Shown here piece after piece: positions 44,332-53,284 of a DNA stretch of 64,000 nucleotides. Within the stretch, counting starts at the first letter, position 1, and each line of letters begins with the position of its first letter. The stretch is taken from contig JBOFGV010000083.1 of the NCBI GenBank assembly GCA_051649305.1, forward strand, positions 82,474 to 146,473, read 5' to 3'. The DNA comes from JADCCX01 sp051649305 (lineage in GTDB: Bacteria > Pseudomonadota > Alphaproteobacteria > Rhizobiales > Beijerinckiaceae). Both the position numbers and the translations under genes were made by a program. Below the pieces are notes generated by a model. That model had not been told where the DNA came from and searched no databases. It saw only the letters and a list, made by a program, of their open reading frames with translations.

Positions 44332-46143
44332 CTATACGAGCGAACCTACAATGCTTGCACCCTGATCAGCTGGGGATGCAAGACTGCGCCAGGGCGCAAA
44401 AAGCCCACGGCCAAGGGTTGCTGCACCTGTTGGCTGAAGCGCAGGCTTGCGCGCCGCAAGTTCTGTTGCCGAAACATGCGCTTCCAGCAGACCGGCGTTG
44501 CTGTCCAGCGTGATCACATCGCCGTCCTGCAACAATGACAGAATGCCCCCTTCGCTGGCCTCTGGCGTAACATGGATCGCTGCAGGCACCTTGCCCGATG
44601 CGCCAGACATACGCCCGTCAGTCACCAGCGCAACCTTATGCCCCCGATCCATCAGGATACCCAGAACCGGCGTCAGTTTGTGCAGTTCCGGCATGCCGTT
44701 GGCCCGCGGGCCCTGAAACCGCAGGACAGCGATAAAATCGCCCCTCAAATGGCCAGCCTTGAAGGCAGCATGAAGCGCATCCTGACTGTCAAAAATCCGT
44801 GCCGGTGCCGTAATCTTTCTGTTGGCGGGTTTCACGGCTGATGTCTTGATGACGGCCTTCCCCATGTTACCCGCGAGAATGCGCAAGCCGCTTTCGGTCT
44901 CGAAAGGCGCACTGACCGGCCGCAGTACATCCGGTGCACCCGAACCTGCCGGCAAAGCTTCGTAGCCAAGAACACCGTCCTTCATCACTGCACATCGTGT
45001 GTAGCGCCTGAGGCCCGGACCGGCGATGGTCAGAACGTCGTCATGCATAAGGCCTGCGTCAAGACATTCGCGGATCAGATACGGAATGCCCCCTGCCCTC
45101 TCAAAAGCGTTCACATCCGCCTCGCCGTTGGGGTAAACCCGCGCCAGCAAAGGCACGACAGCTGCGAGATCAGAAAAATCATCCCATGTCAGGATAATAC
45201 CAGCGGCACGCGCCACCGCGACCCAATGCATCGTGTGGTTGGTAGAGCCGCCGGTGGCCAGCAGGGCCACCACCGCATTGACGATGGCCTTCTCATCCAC
45301 AATGCGGCCAATGGGCGTGAACGCCCCAGCTTTGGTCACTTCCGTCAAACGCTCGATAGCGCCTTGCAGGAGTGCTGCGCGCAAAGGCGTTCCCGGCGGT
45401 GCAAAGGCTGTACCCGGCATATGCAGCCCCATCACCTCAACCAGAACCTGATTGGAATTGGCCGTGCCATAAAAGGTGCAAGTGCCCGGTGCGTGGTAGG
45501 CGCGCGCTTCGCTTTCCAGCAATTCTTCCTGTGTCGCCTTGCCTTCGGCATGGCGTTGGCGGACGGCAGATTTCTCGGCGTTGGAAATGCCTGTCGGCAT
45601 TGGCCCTGCGCCAGAAAAGACCACAGGCAAATGCGGGAACTGCAAGGCTCCAATCAGCAATCCGGGGATGATCTTGTCACAGGTTCCAAGGCAGATCGCG
45701 GCATCAAAGGCATCATGTGTCAGCGCCACTGCCGTCGACATGGCAATCACATCCCGCGAGAACAGCGACAGCTCCATGCCCGGGCGTCCTTGCGTGACAC
45801 CGTCACACATCGCAGGCACACCACCGGCAACCTGTGCAGTAGCCCCTTTGCGTCGTGCTACCTTCCGGATGATGTCTGGATAGGTCGCGAACGGCTGATG
45901 CGCCGAGAGCATGTCATTGTAGGCCGTGACAATGCCGATGTTGGGCGCTTTCAATCCGGCCAGACGCTTTTTGTCTGCATCGGCCATCGGCGCCATGACA
46001 TGCGCCAGATTGGAGCAGGAAAGGCAGGACCGGCCACTGACAGGCACTGCATCCCGCTCGACGTGATCGAGATAGCGCAAACGCAGATCATGGCTGCGCG
46101 CCATAATCCTGTTCGTCACTTCCCTGACCACGGAATTCATCAT
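44332..46143 (-). CDS. edd: Phosphogluconate dehydratase (6-phosphogluconate dehydratase)
   Basis: This 603-residue enzyme converts 6-phosphogluconate to 2-keto-3-deoxy-6-phosphogluconate in the Entner-Doudoroff pathway. It belongs to the IlvD/Edd family. Cluster-binding Cys lie in CLSCSN near 40, MCDGVTQGRPGME near 125 and CLGTCDKIIPG near 190. The C-terminal LVTDGRMSGASGKVPAAIHVTPEA block is diagnostic of Edd. It is the first gene of an operon running through the transporter to zwf. The regulator gene is divergent, 117 bases from the Edd start if the regulator starts at 46260. Confidence 0.96.
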   Translation of the reverse strand: MMNSVVREVTNRIMARSHDLRLRYLDHVERDAVPVSGRSCLSCSNLAHVMAPMADADKKRLAGLKAPNIGIVTAYNDMLSAHQPFATYPDIIRKVARRKGATAQVAGGVPAMCDGVTQGRPGMELSLFSRDVIAMSTAVALTHDAFDAAICLGTCDKIIPGLLIGALQFPHLPVVFSGAGPMPTGISNAEKSAVRQRHAEGKATQEELLESEARAYHAPGTCTFYGTANSNQVLVEVMGLHMPGTAFAPPGTPLRAALLQGAIERLTEVTKAGAFTPIGRIVDEKAIVNAVVALLATGGSTNHTMHWVAVARAAGIILTWDDFSDLAAVVPLLARVYPNGEADVNAFERAGGIPYLIRECLDAGLMHDDVLTIAGPGLRRYTRCAVMKDGVLGYEALPAGSGAPDVLRPVSAPFETESGLRILAGNMGKAVIKTSAVKPANRKITAPARIFDSQDALHAAFKAGHLRGDFIAVLRFQGPRANGMPELHKLTPVLGILMDRGHKVALVTDGRMSGASGKVPAAIHVTPEASEGGILSLLQDGDVITLDSNAGLLEAHVSATELAARKPALQPTGAATLGRGLFAPWRSLASPADQGASIVGSLV

Positions 46144-46173
46144 TCTTCGTCACTCCACACACTCTTAATATTA

Positions 46174-46210
46174 GTAACTTTCATAAAATGCAATATCTAT
46201 GTAAATTACT
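46174..46210. promoter_or_regulatory. Candidate HexR-type operator pair in the edd-regulator gap
   Basis: Two similar AT-rich half-palindromes occur: gtaactttc at 46174-46182 and the palindrome gtaaattac at 46201-46209, 27 bases apart. They lie between the divergent genes. HexR sites in other proteobacteria have TGTA...TACA arms of similar type. This is a motif guess with no binding evidence. Confidence 0.4.
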
Positions 46211-46259
46211 TTTGCACATTTTTCAAAGCCATACCGTGCAATGCGATGACAGACTTGCT

Positions 46260-47174
46260 ATGATTTCTCCCATGAGCATCGAATTTCCCGATAATCCCAC
46301 GCATTTAACCCTGGATGGACTGGTCCTTGATCTGCAGTCGCGATCAGAGGCGCTTGGACCGGCAGGCAAGAAAGTTGCATCCTATTTCGTCGAGAATGCC
46401 AGCCGCCTGCCGGAACTGACCATCACCGACATTGCAAGAGCCGTAGGCGTAAGTGAGCCGACTGTTGGCCGCATTTGCCAGTTGCTGGGCTTCACTGGCT
46501 TCAGGGACTTCCGGATCAAGATCGCCCGGGCCGCAGGCGCGCAGCTTCGCCATATCGAAGCGGATGTGGCTGCTGATGATCAGCCATCGGACATCGCCTT
46601 CAAGGTGATTGAAACAGCAATGCAAACCTTGAACCGCCTTAAGGACCAGATCAGGGGCCACTCCGTTGCGGCTGCTGTTGCCATTCTGGCCGATGCCCAG
46701 CGAATCGAAATCTATGGCCAAGGCAACTCGGGTCTTGTGGCCCATGATGCGCAGCACAAATTCTTCCGCCTCGGTAAACCCGCCATCGCCTACAATGACA
46801 GCCATGTGCATGTGATGTCAGCCTCGCTGCTGACACCGCAGGACAGCGTCATCTGTATCTCACGGTCGGGGCGCACACGGGAATTGCTGCGCACGGCAGA
46901 GATACTGAAAGAGCGCGGCGTGCCCATGGTGTCGATAGCGCCTGAAGGCTCACCTCTTGCGCTTCGGGCACGGGTCAATCTGCATGTCACCTTTGATGAT
47001 GATCCTGATGTCTACACCCCGATGTCATCGCGTCTGGCGCAGCTGACCGTCATTGATATTCTGGCTGTCAGCATAGCAGTGCAACGTGGCGCACTCTCGT
47101 CACCGGACATGGCGCGCGCGCGCGCAGAACTCGCTGGCAAGCGCTTGCCTCAGCGCCAGCAGATCAAGCCTTGA
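46260..47174 (+). CDS. hexR: RpiR/HexR-family transcriptional regulator
   Basis: This protein has about 304 residues. The N-terminal HTH_6 domain (about 15-95) has a helix-turn-helix at ELTITDIARAVGVSEPTVGRICQLLGF. The C-terminal SIS sugar-phosphate-binding domain (about 130-265) shows YGQGNSGLVAHDAQHKF and CISRSGRTREL. HexR proteins sense KDPG and control zwf, edd and eda. The frame opens at 46188, but ATG codons at 46260 or 46272 are more likely, as the earlier one would leave no promoter space. No strong ribosome site is seen. It is divergent from edd and probably controls it and itself. Confidence 0.88.
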   Translation: MISPMSIEFPDNPTHLTLDGLVLDLQSRSEALGPAGKKVASYFVENASRLPELTITDIARAVGVSEPTVGRICQLLGFTGFRDFRIKIARAAGAQLRHIEADVAADDQPSDIAFKVIETAMQTLNRLKDQIRGHSVAAAVAILADAQRIEIYGQGNSGLVAHDAQHKFFRLGKPAIAYNDSHVHVMSASLLTPQDSVICISRSGRTRELLRTAEILKERGVPMVSIAPEGSPLALRARVNLHVTFDDDPDVYTPMSSRLAQLTVIDILAVSIAVQRGALSSPDMARARAELAGKRLPQRQQIKP

Positions 47175-47205
47175 AGCCACACAGAAGGCTGTAGAAAACC
47201 TAGCT

Positions 47206-48096
47206 TCACACACCACTGCGGTTGAGGGAAACAGCGTAGACACTGGTTGTGGCGGTGATGAACAGACGGTGTTTCCCGCGCCCGCCAAAACACAGATTTG
47301 AGACAGTCTCAGGCACCAGAATCTTGCCCAGCAATGCGCCTTCCTGATCGAGGCAATGCACACCATCAGCGGCGGAGCTCCACAGGTTGCCGTCCGCATC
47401 AACACGCATGCCATCGGCAACGCCCTGCGATACGGAGTGGAAGACCTTGCCGCCGGAAAGACTGCCATCCTCGCCTACATGAAACATGCGGATATGGGTT
47501 GGATCATTGCTAAACATGCGGCCGGTATCGCTGACGTAGAGCTTCTTTTCATCTGGCGAAAAAGCCAGACCGTTGGGGCAGGCGAAGTCATTCGCTACAA
47601 CAGCTAGCACGCCTGTCGCCGCGTCAACGCGGTAGACATTGCAGGGCAATTCCTGCTCCGCACGATAGCCCTCGTAGTCGGTCATGATTCCGTAATGCGG
47701 ATCAGTGAACCAGATGCTTCCATCAGATTTCACCACGACATCATTGGGAGAGTTCAGCCGCTTCCCATTGTAGCGGTCCGCGATGACCGTGATGGTTCCG
47801 TCATGTTCTGTGCGTGTGACCCGGCGCATCCCATGTTCGCAAGAGATCAGGCGGCCTTGCCTGTCACGGGTGTGGCCGTTTGAAAAATTGGAAGGTTGGC
47901 GGTAGGTGCTGATGCCGGTCTCAGGCGTCCAGCGCATGATCCTGTTGTTGGGGATATCCGAAAACAGCAGGCAATCCGCATCGCCAAACCATACAGGTCC
48001 CTCCACCCAGTCAAAGCCAGTGGCCAGTTGCTTCAGCGGTGCATTCCCCATGACAAAGCTGGAGAAACGCGGATCGTGGATTTCAAAATCTGTCAT
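47206..48096 (-). CDS. SMP-30/gluconolactonase-family sugar lactonase
   Basis: This 296-residue six-bladed beta-propeller protein of the SMP-30 family has metal ligands at E32 (WVEGPVW), N118 (LNSPND), and Asn and Asp in CPNGLAFSPDEKKLYVSDTG. There is no signal peptide, so it should be cytoplasmic. It hydrolyses an aldonolactone to the acid. Its start overlaps the cytochrome b561 stop by 4 bases, placing it last in the LacI-controlled sugar operon. It ends 31 bases from the convergent HexR gene. It might also serve the lactone step after zwf, but operon logic favours the sugar imported by its own transporter. Confidence 0.9.
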   Translation of the reverse strand: MTDFEIHDPRFSSFVMGNAPLKQLATGFDWVEGPVWFGDADCLLFSDIPNNRIMRWTPETGISTYRQPSNFSNGHTRDRQGRLISCEHGMRRVTRTEHDGTITVIADRYNGKRLNSPNDVVVKSDGSIWFTDPHYGIMTDYEGYRAEQELPCNVYRVDAATGVLAVVANDFACPNGLAFSPDEKKLYVSDTGRMFSNDPTHIRMFHVGEDGSLSGGKVFHSVSQGVADGMRVDADGNLWSSAADGVHCLDQEGALLGKILVPETVSNLCFGGRGKHRLFITATTSVYAVSLNRSGV

Positions 48097-48815
48097 GCCT
48101 CAGGCTTTCGCATAAACGGGCGGTTGATGCCAAATCCAATCGGCTTGCGCGCATTGCCGGGGTGGTGTGCATCTGGCCCCCAGATCGCCTGATAGGTGTC
48201 CACGGCGCGGCCCTGACGTTGCATGAGAGCAGCCAATATCACCAACATCGCCCACCAGAGGAGCAACACCAGCCACATCCAGACCGGCGCATTGGCACGC
48301 CAGAGGCCGGTCAGAATGGCAGTGATTGCGATTCCAAGCGCGAGATAGCCACCTGTCTTATGAACATATTCGAAAACCAATCGACGCAGTGTCATGGAGT
48401 AGTGATCGCCGTGCAGTGATCCATCCGCAGCCGGTTCTGTCGGGCCACCCTTGCTGCCGCGCAACCAGCCACCCAGAAATTGCGCGGTGGCGAGGATGAC
48501 CACCGCCCAGCCAAAGAGCGCATGGTAACCGCTGGACTCCAACTGTGTAACGCCCTGCAAAACAAGTGCAACACCGGTCAGCGTCAGCAGGCCAGCAAGG
48601 TAATGCAGACCCTGATGGGTGTTCCACCAGAACTTGCTGTCCAGCTTCTCGGGCCAGTTCTGATTGGGCAGCACCTTGAGATAGCGCGCGACAAACACAC
48701 CAAGGGGAACCGCTACACCCCAGGCCAGCGTCATTGTCCGGCCATGCCAGGCAACTGCGGCACTCACGTCATGCGCCCGCGCCGGATCCATCGGCATCAT
48801 CAGCCAGTCAAGCAT
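48093..48815 (-). CDS. Cytochrome b561-type membrane protein
   Basis: This 240-residue protein has five to six membrane helices. Histidines in WHGR (24), NTHQGLHY (67-71), HALFGW (about 95) and VHKTGGY (about 152) fit the heme ligands of the b561 fold seen in DOMON-linked proteins. It probably moves electrons across or along the inner membrane. It lies 17 bases after the MalG-type permease gene and overlaps the lactonase gene. An electron carrier next to a lactonase suggests oxidation of a sugar to a lactone by a membrane-linked dehydrogenase, but no such dehydrogenase is encoded here. Confidence 0.78.
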   Translation of the reverse strand: MLDWLMMPMDPARAHDVSAAVAWHGRTMTLAWGVAVPLGVFVARYLKVLPNQNWPEKLDSKFWWNTHQGLHYLAGLLTLTGVALVLQGVTQLESSGYHALFGWAVVILATAQFLGGWLRGSKGGPTEPAADGSLHGDHYSMTLRRLVFEYVHKTGGYLALGIAITAILTGLWRANAPVWMWLVLLLWWAMLVILAALMQRQGRAVDTYQAIWGPDAHHPGNARKPIGFGINRPFMRKPEA

Positions 48816-48832
48816 GGTGGAGCAGCATTGCT

Positions 48833-49723
48833 TCAGCCCTTCACAGCACCGGCGGTCATACCGGTGATGATCTGGCGGGAGGCCACAAAGGTAAAGATGA
48901 TGGGCGGGATTGCCAGCAGCATACCCGTTGCCATGATCACACCCCAGTCGATGTTGTATTCGGTCAGCGAATTGACGATCGTCACCGGCACTGTCCGTGT
49001 CTTGCGGTCAGCCAGAGCATTGGCCAGCAGAAACTCATTCCATGCAATGCGGAAGGTGAAGATAGCTGCAGCAGCCAGACCAGGCTTGATCAGCGGCAGC
49101 ACAATCAGGAAGAACACGCGGAATGGTCCAGCGCCATCGATGCGGGCGGCTTCTTCCAGCTGGATCGGAACCTGCGCGATGAAGCTCTGCAAGATCCAGA
49201 TCACGAAGGGCAGGTTCATCGCCACATAAATCAGGATGATGCCCCAGTGTGTGCCAGCCGCACAGCTGTTGCCGATGCAGAACTGGAAGGTCCAGATGCC
49301 GAACACTGGCACCAGCAAAACGGCAGGCGGCACCATGCGCATGATCAATGTGGTCAACGACAGCCCATCACGCCCGAAGAAGCGGAAGCGCACGATGGCA
49401 TAGGCCGCCATACAGCCAATCACCAATGTCAGCACGGTGGAGATGGTGGCGATGAAAAGCGAGTTGCTGAGCGCGCGACCGAACGTCGGGTCACAGCTAT
49501 CGACAGCGGCTGGTTTGTACCACAACACATCACACAGCACCTGCTCATAGTTCCGCATCGTCGGCATGAAGATAAGGCTCGATGTGTCGCTCATGATGTC
49601 GACATTGAGCTTGAGGGACGTGATCAGCATCAGCACGATTGGCCCAACCGACATGATGACAAGCGCCACCACCAGCGCGTAGAAGCCGGGGTGCTGACGC
49701 TCTGTTTCCATCCGCCCGTTCAT
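48833..49723 (-). CDS. Sugar ABC transporter permease, MalG type
   Basis: This 296-residue inner-membrane permease has six helices and the EAA loop EEAARIDGAGPFRVFFLIVLPLIKPG near 195-220. A long periplasmic loop (about 45-85) carries Cys residues. It overlaps the partner permease by 4 bases. It belongs to the CUT1 group for oligosaccharides, polyols or glycerol phosphate derivatives; the sugar cannot be named. Confidence 0.92.
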   Translation of the reverse strand: MNGRMETERQHPGFYALVVALVIMSVGPIVLMLITSLKLNVDIMSDTSSLIFMPTMRNYEQVLCDVLWYKPAAVDSCDPTFGRALSNSLFIATISTVLTLVIGCMAAYAIVRFRFFGRDGLSLTTLIMRMVPPAVLLVPVFGIWTFQFCIGNSCAAGTHWGIILIYVAMNLPFVIWILQSFIAQVPIQLEEAARIDGAGPFRVFFLIVLPLIKPGLAAAAIFTFRIAWNEFLLANALADRKTRTVPVTIVNSLTEYNIDWGVIMATGMLLAIPPIIFTFVASRQIITGMTAGAVKG

Positions 49724-50640
49724 GAGCCCGCCCCCTCTGCAACAGCGCGCAAACGGGCCTGTCTGGCTTCAACAATCTTTCCATAAACGAACATGGCGAT
49801 GGTCAGCGCCAGCAGCATAAAGAGCAGGATGTTGGACATCGCTGCTGCCTTGCCAAGCTCGCGGAATTCGGATGCCGTGCGCGAGATGCGCAGCGACAGA
49901 ATTTCGGTGGAAAGCCCCGGCCCGCCGTTGGTGAGCACGAGCACAACCTCCAGCACTTTGAACGCATCGATGAGGCGCAGCAGACAGGTGACAATCAGCA
50001 CCGGCAGCATCAGCGGCAATTTGATGTGAAGGATCTGCTGCCAACCCGTTGCGCCATCAATGCGGGCGGCCTCGAGTGTTGATTTTGGCAGGGACTGCAG
50101 GGCAGCAAGGGCCAGAATGAAAATGAAAGGTGTCCACTGCCAGATGTCAGCAATGATGATGGAAACAAGCGACCAGTTTGCATCGGACAGCCAGGGGATG
50201 GGACTAAGCCCCATGGATTTGAGTGTGCGGTTAAACGTGCCAACTGTCGGGTGATACATCAACCGCCACATCAGGCCGACGACAATCGGCGCTATCATCA
50301 TCGGCAGGATAAACAGCGTGCGCAGCAGAGAAAGGCCGCGGATATTGCGGTCCAGCAGCAGCGCCAGCCCCACGCCCAGCACCATTTCAATGCTAACAAC
50401 GGAGGCGGCGAAGATGAGTGTCACGCCGAAGGATTCGTGGAACTTCGGATCGTTGAACAGGAAGATATAATTGCGCCAGCCAATCCACGCCGCCTCGCCG
50501 ATGCGCTGGCTCGGGTTCCAGTCCAGAAAGCTGGCATAGACCATGTAGCCAATCGGATACATCAAGGCGACCGCGAGGATCGCCAGCGCAGGCATCAGGA
50601 AGAGGTAGGGTGTCAACCGATGGGTGTTGGCGGCTTGCAT
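49720..50640 (-). CDS. Sugar ABC transporter permease, MalF type
   Basis: This 306-residue inner-membrane permease has six helices and the EAA loop LEAARIDGATGWQQILHIKLPLMLP near 195-220. It is encoded between the binding protein and the MalG-type gene and pairs with the latter. GAGTG-type spacing upstream is weak; a hairpin at 50690-50708 separates it from the binding-protein gene. CUT1 group. Confidence 0.92.
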   Translation of the reverse strand: MQAANTHRLTPYLFLMPALAILAVALMYPIGYMVYASFLDWNPSQRIGEAAWIGWRNYIFLFNDPKFHESFGVTLIFAASVVSIEMVLGVGLALLLDRNIRGLSLLRTLFILPMMIAPIVVGLMWRLMYHPTVGTFNRTLKSMGLSPIPWLSDANWSLVSIIIADIWQWTPFIFILALAALQSLPKSTLEAARIDGATGWQQILHIKLPLMLPVLIVTCLLRLIDAFKVLEVVLVLTNGGPGLSTEILSLRISRTASEFRELGKAAAMSNILLFMLLALTIAMFVYGKIVEARQARLRAVAEGAGS

Positions 50641-50689
50641 AACGGTCTCACATGACAGTACCGGTCATTGCAAAGCAGCAGGGACGCAG

Positions 50690-50708
50690 GCGGGGGATTG
50701 TTCCCCGC
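50690..50708. terminator. Hairpin after the family-1 binding-protein gene
   Basis: A 6-base GC stem (gcgggg / ccccgc) with a 7-base loop lies in the 93-base gap between binding-protein and permease genes. It may reduce read-through to the permeases. No U-run is present, so this is a weak call. Confidence 0.4.
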
Positions 50709-50733
50709 GCCGTTGCCCCTGCCGGTTTATCAC

Positions 50734-52077
50734 TTACTTGCGGAACGTGTCGTAACCAGCTTCGGTCATCACGGCCTTGGTGCGTGTGGCAATGCCGTCC
50801 ATGGCCTGCTTCACATCACCGTTCTCGGTCAGCACCTTCGAAAGTGTTGTGCCGATATCAGCATTGATCTTGCCCCAGGCCGGGATGATCGGACGCCAGT
50901 CTGGATCAGCATGCTTCAGGGCTTCGCCGAAAGTGGCCATGAAGGGGAACTTCGCATTCACTTCCGCATCCGCATGGGTAGAGAAGCGGATGGGGTTGCC
51001 GCCCTGCATGGCGATCAGCTTGTCAGCCCTCTTCGAGGTAAGCCATTGCATCAGCAGGAAGGCGGCATCCTTTTCCTTGGCGTTGCGCGGGATACCGATG
51101 CCGAAGCCGCCGGTCTGGGAGCCACGGCGCACATCCATCGGGTGCATGGCCCAGCCGACCTGACCCACCACCTTTGAGCGGGCTGGATCTTCTGTCTGTC
51201 CAGCGAGAACGGTGGAGTCGAGATACATCGCTGTCTTGCCCTGCAGGAAGGCAGCACCCGCTTCCGCAAAGCCGAAGGTCTTGGCACCTTCCGGTCCGCA
51301 ATCCACGATCTTCTTCAATGTTTCGGCGGCCTTCACACCGGCGGCATTGTTCATGATCGGGTTCCAGTTAGCATCAAAGATGCGGCCGCCCATGGGGGCG
51401 AGATGCAGCAGATAAGCGTGGGCTGCGTGGTGGCCGGAAGCCGCGCGTGAGGCAACACCGCCCATGCCTTTTTCAAGCTGGGGAATCTTGCAAGCGAGAT
51501 CCATCATCTCGTCATAGGTGGTTGGCACCTTGAGATTGTGCTTGGCAAAGATATCCTTGCGATAAGCCAGTGCCGATGTTTCCGAGCCGAAGGGAATGCC
51601 AAAGAGCGATCCCGTAGGACCGGGCAGATAACCTTTTTCGCCACCGGCAACGCCGATGTTCTGCATGTAGCCGGGAATGATATCAGCTGCATCATAGGCG
51701 GGGTCCGCCAGACGCGGGTTCATGAAGAAGCGGGCGAGATTTTCCAGCTGGTCAGCAAAGACATAATCCGCCTTCGAAAACACGACATAGGAAATCAGGT
51801 CATAGTCACCCCTGGCTTTGGTCAGTTCCAGCGTCTGCTTCTCGCGCATTTTCAGGAATTCAAGCTGGTCCACTTCTACTTTGATGCCCGTTTCCTTGGT
51901 GAACTCAGGCAGCACCTTCATCACGGCGGAATAGTGCGGATGCGCCGGGAAGTTGACGACCAGCGTCTTGCCCCGATGCGGCTGATAGGGGTTTGCCATT
52001 GTGGGGGCAGTGATGGCGGTTGTGCCCATCAGCGCCAGACCGAGCGACAGTGCGAGGGCCTTCAGATTGAGTTTCAT
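50734..52077 (-). CDS. Extracellular solute-binding protein, family 1 (sugar)
   Basis: This protein has 447 residues from the ATG at 52077, which has AAGGGAGAG upstream. An open frame extends upstream into the ATPase gene but is unsupported. The signal peptide covers about 1-27 (MKLNLKALALSLGLALMGTT...). Mature blocks include FTKETGIKVEVDQL near 65 and FAEAGAAFLQGKTAMYLDSTV near 270, typical of CUT1 sugar-binding proteins. A Cys pair may form a disulfide. It delivers the sugar to the MalFG-type permease. Confidence 0.92.
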   Translation of the reverse strand: MKLNLKALALSLGLALMGTTAITAPTMANPYQPHRGKTLVVNFPAHPHYSAVMKVLPEFTKETGIKVEVDQLEFLKMREKQTLELTKARGDYDLISYVVFSKADYVFADQLENLARFFMNPRLADPAYDAADIIPGYMQNIGVAGGEKGYLPGPTGSLFGIPFGSETSALAYRKDIFAKHNLKVPTTYDEMMDLACKIPQLEKGMGGVASRAASGHHAAHAYLLHLAPMGGRIFDANWNPIMNNAAGVKAAETLKKIVDCGPEGAKTFGFAEAGAAFLQGKTAMYLDSTVLAGQTEDPARSKVVGQVGWAMHPMDVRRGSQTGGFGIGIPRNAKEKDAAFLLMQWLTSKRADKLIAMQGGNPIRFSTHADAEVNAKFPFMATFGEALKHADPDWRPIIPAWGKINADIGTTLSKVLTENGDVKQAMDGIATRTKAVMTEAGYDTFRK

Positions 52078-52099
52078 ATGTCTCTCCCTTGATGATTGT

Positions 52100-53182
52100 T
52101 CAGAGCGTTTTGCCGCTCTTCTTGTCAAAAACCATGATGTTGTCCGGATCGACGCCAAACGTGATCGTCTCACCGGATTTTGGCAGGTTGGCGCTGGCCA
52201 ATTCCACCAGAATGTCACTCTTGCCGCAGCGTGTGGCGAGCACCGAGTTTGTGCCCAGGTACTCCGCCACCACCACCTTGAGGGCGATGGACGCACCTGT
52301 TGATGACGAGAGCGAAAACGCTGAAGGCCGCAGGCCAACCACAATGTCCTTTGCACCCGCACCCATCATCCGGCTGGCAGCTTCGGCGCTCAGAGGCATG
52401 GCGTATCCTTCGCCGCGCACCAGAATCTTGTCCTTTTCCTGCACCAGTTCACCATCCATGAAATTCATGGTTGGGCTGCCAATGAAGCCCGCGACGAACT
52501 GGTTGACCGGCTTTTCAAACAACTCTCTGGGTGTGCCCTGCTGCTGGATGACACCTTCAGACATCACCACAATACGGTCCCCAAGGGTCATGGCCTCCAC
52601 CTGATCATGGGTGACATAGACCATATTCTTGTCGATGCGCGTGCGCATCTCGGCAAGCTCCGTGCGCAGTTTTCCGCGCAGCTTGGCATCAAGATTCGAG
52701 AGCGGTTCATCAAACAGGAAGGTTCCTGCATCGCGGGTGAGCGCACGGCCCATGGCGACGCGCTGGCGCTGTCCGCCCGAAAGTTCACCCGGCTTGCGGT
52801 CCAAGAGATGGCCGATGTTCAGCATATCGGCCACAGCTTTCACCTTGGCATCGATCTGCGCTTTGGGCACACGCTGCAGACGCAGGGCAAAGGACATATT
52901 CTTGGCAATGTTCATATGCGGGTAGAGCGCATAGTCCTGAAAGACCATGGCAATGTCGCGGTCCTTGGGATCAAGACGACTGATCGGTTTGCCATCGAAA
53001 TAGATTTCGCCGCCCGACAGTGATTCCAGACCAGCCAGAATGCGCAGCGTCGTGGACTTGCCACAGCCCGACGGGCCAACCAGCACCGTGAACTCACCGT
53101 CGTTCAACTTGAGGTTCAGCGGTGGCAGCACCTGCACCGAGCCAAACCTTTTCTCCACCTTGTCGAAGACGATTTCGGGCAC
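52100..53182 (-). CDS. Sugar ABC transporter ATP-binding protein, MalK/UgpC type
   Basis: This 360-residue ATPase has Walker A GPSGCGKSTT (about 36-45), signature LSGGQRQRVAMGRAL near 134 and Walker B FLFDEPLSNLDA. The C-terminal regulatory OB/TOBE part spans about 240-355. The start is a GTG at 53182 with GGGAGGA 4-5 bases upstream. It is the first gene of the sugar operon, and the gap upstream to the LacI gene contains a perfect 18-base palindrome. Confidence 0.93.
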   Translation of the reverse strand: MPEIVFDKVEKRFGSVQVLPPLNLKLNDGEFTVLVGPSGCGKSTTLRILAGLESLSGGEIYFDGKPISRLDPKDRDIAMVFQDYALYPHMNIAKNMSFALRLQRVPKAQIDAKVKAVADMLNIGHLLDRKPGELSGGQRQRVAMGRALTRDAGTFLFDEPLSNLDAKLRGKLRTELAEMRTRIDKNMVYVTHDQVEAMTLGDRIVVMSEGVIQQQGTPRELFEKPVNQFVAGFIGSPTMNFMDGELVQEKDKILVRGEGYAMPLSAEAASRMMGAGAKDIVVGLRPSAFSLSSSTGASIALKVVVAEYLGTNSVLATRCGKSDILVELASANLPKSGETITFGVDPDNIMVFDKKSGKTL

Positions 53183-53261
53183 ACAGTCCTCCCAGACTGA
53201 TCTTCTTTTTTGAAACTATGGGACATTGCAGCGGGGCTGTTAATCCGCTGGACATGAAATC

Positions 53262-53279
53262 TACGTTAGCGCTAACGTA
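53262..53279. promoter_or_regulatory. LacI-type operator palindrome
   Basis: The 18-base perfect palindrome tacgttagcgctaacgta has the central CG/GC symmetry usual for LacI-family operators. It lies 79 bases upstream of the sugar-ABC start and ends 5 bases before the LacI ATG. It should therefore allow joint repression of both, and the repressor message could be leaderless or nearly so. Confidence 0.85.
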
Positions 53280-53284
53280 ACGCG

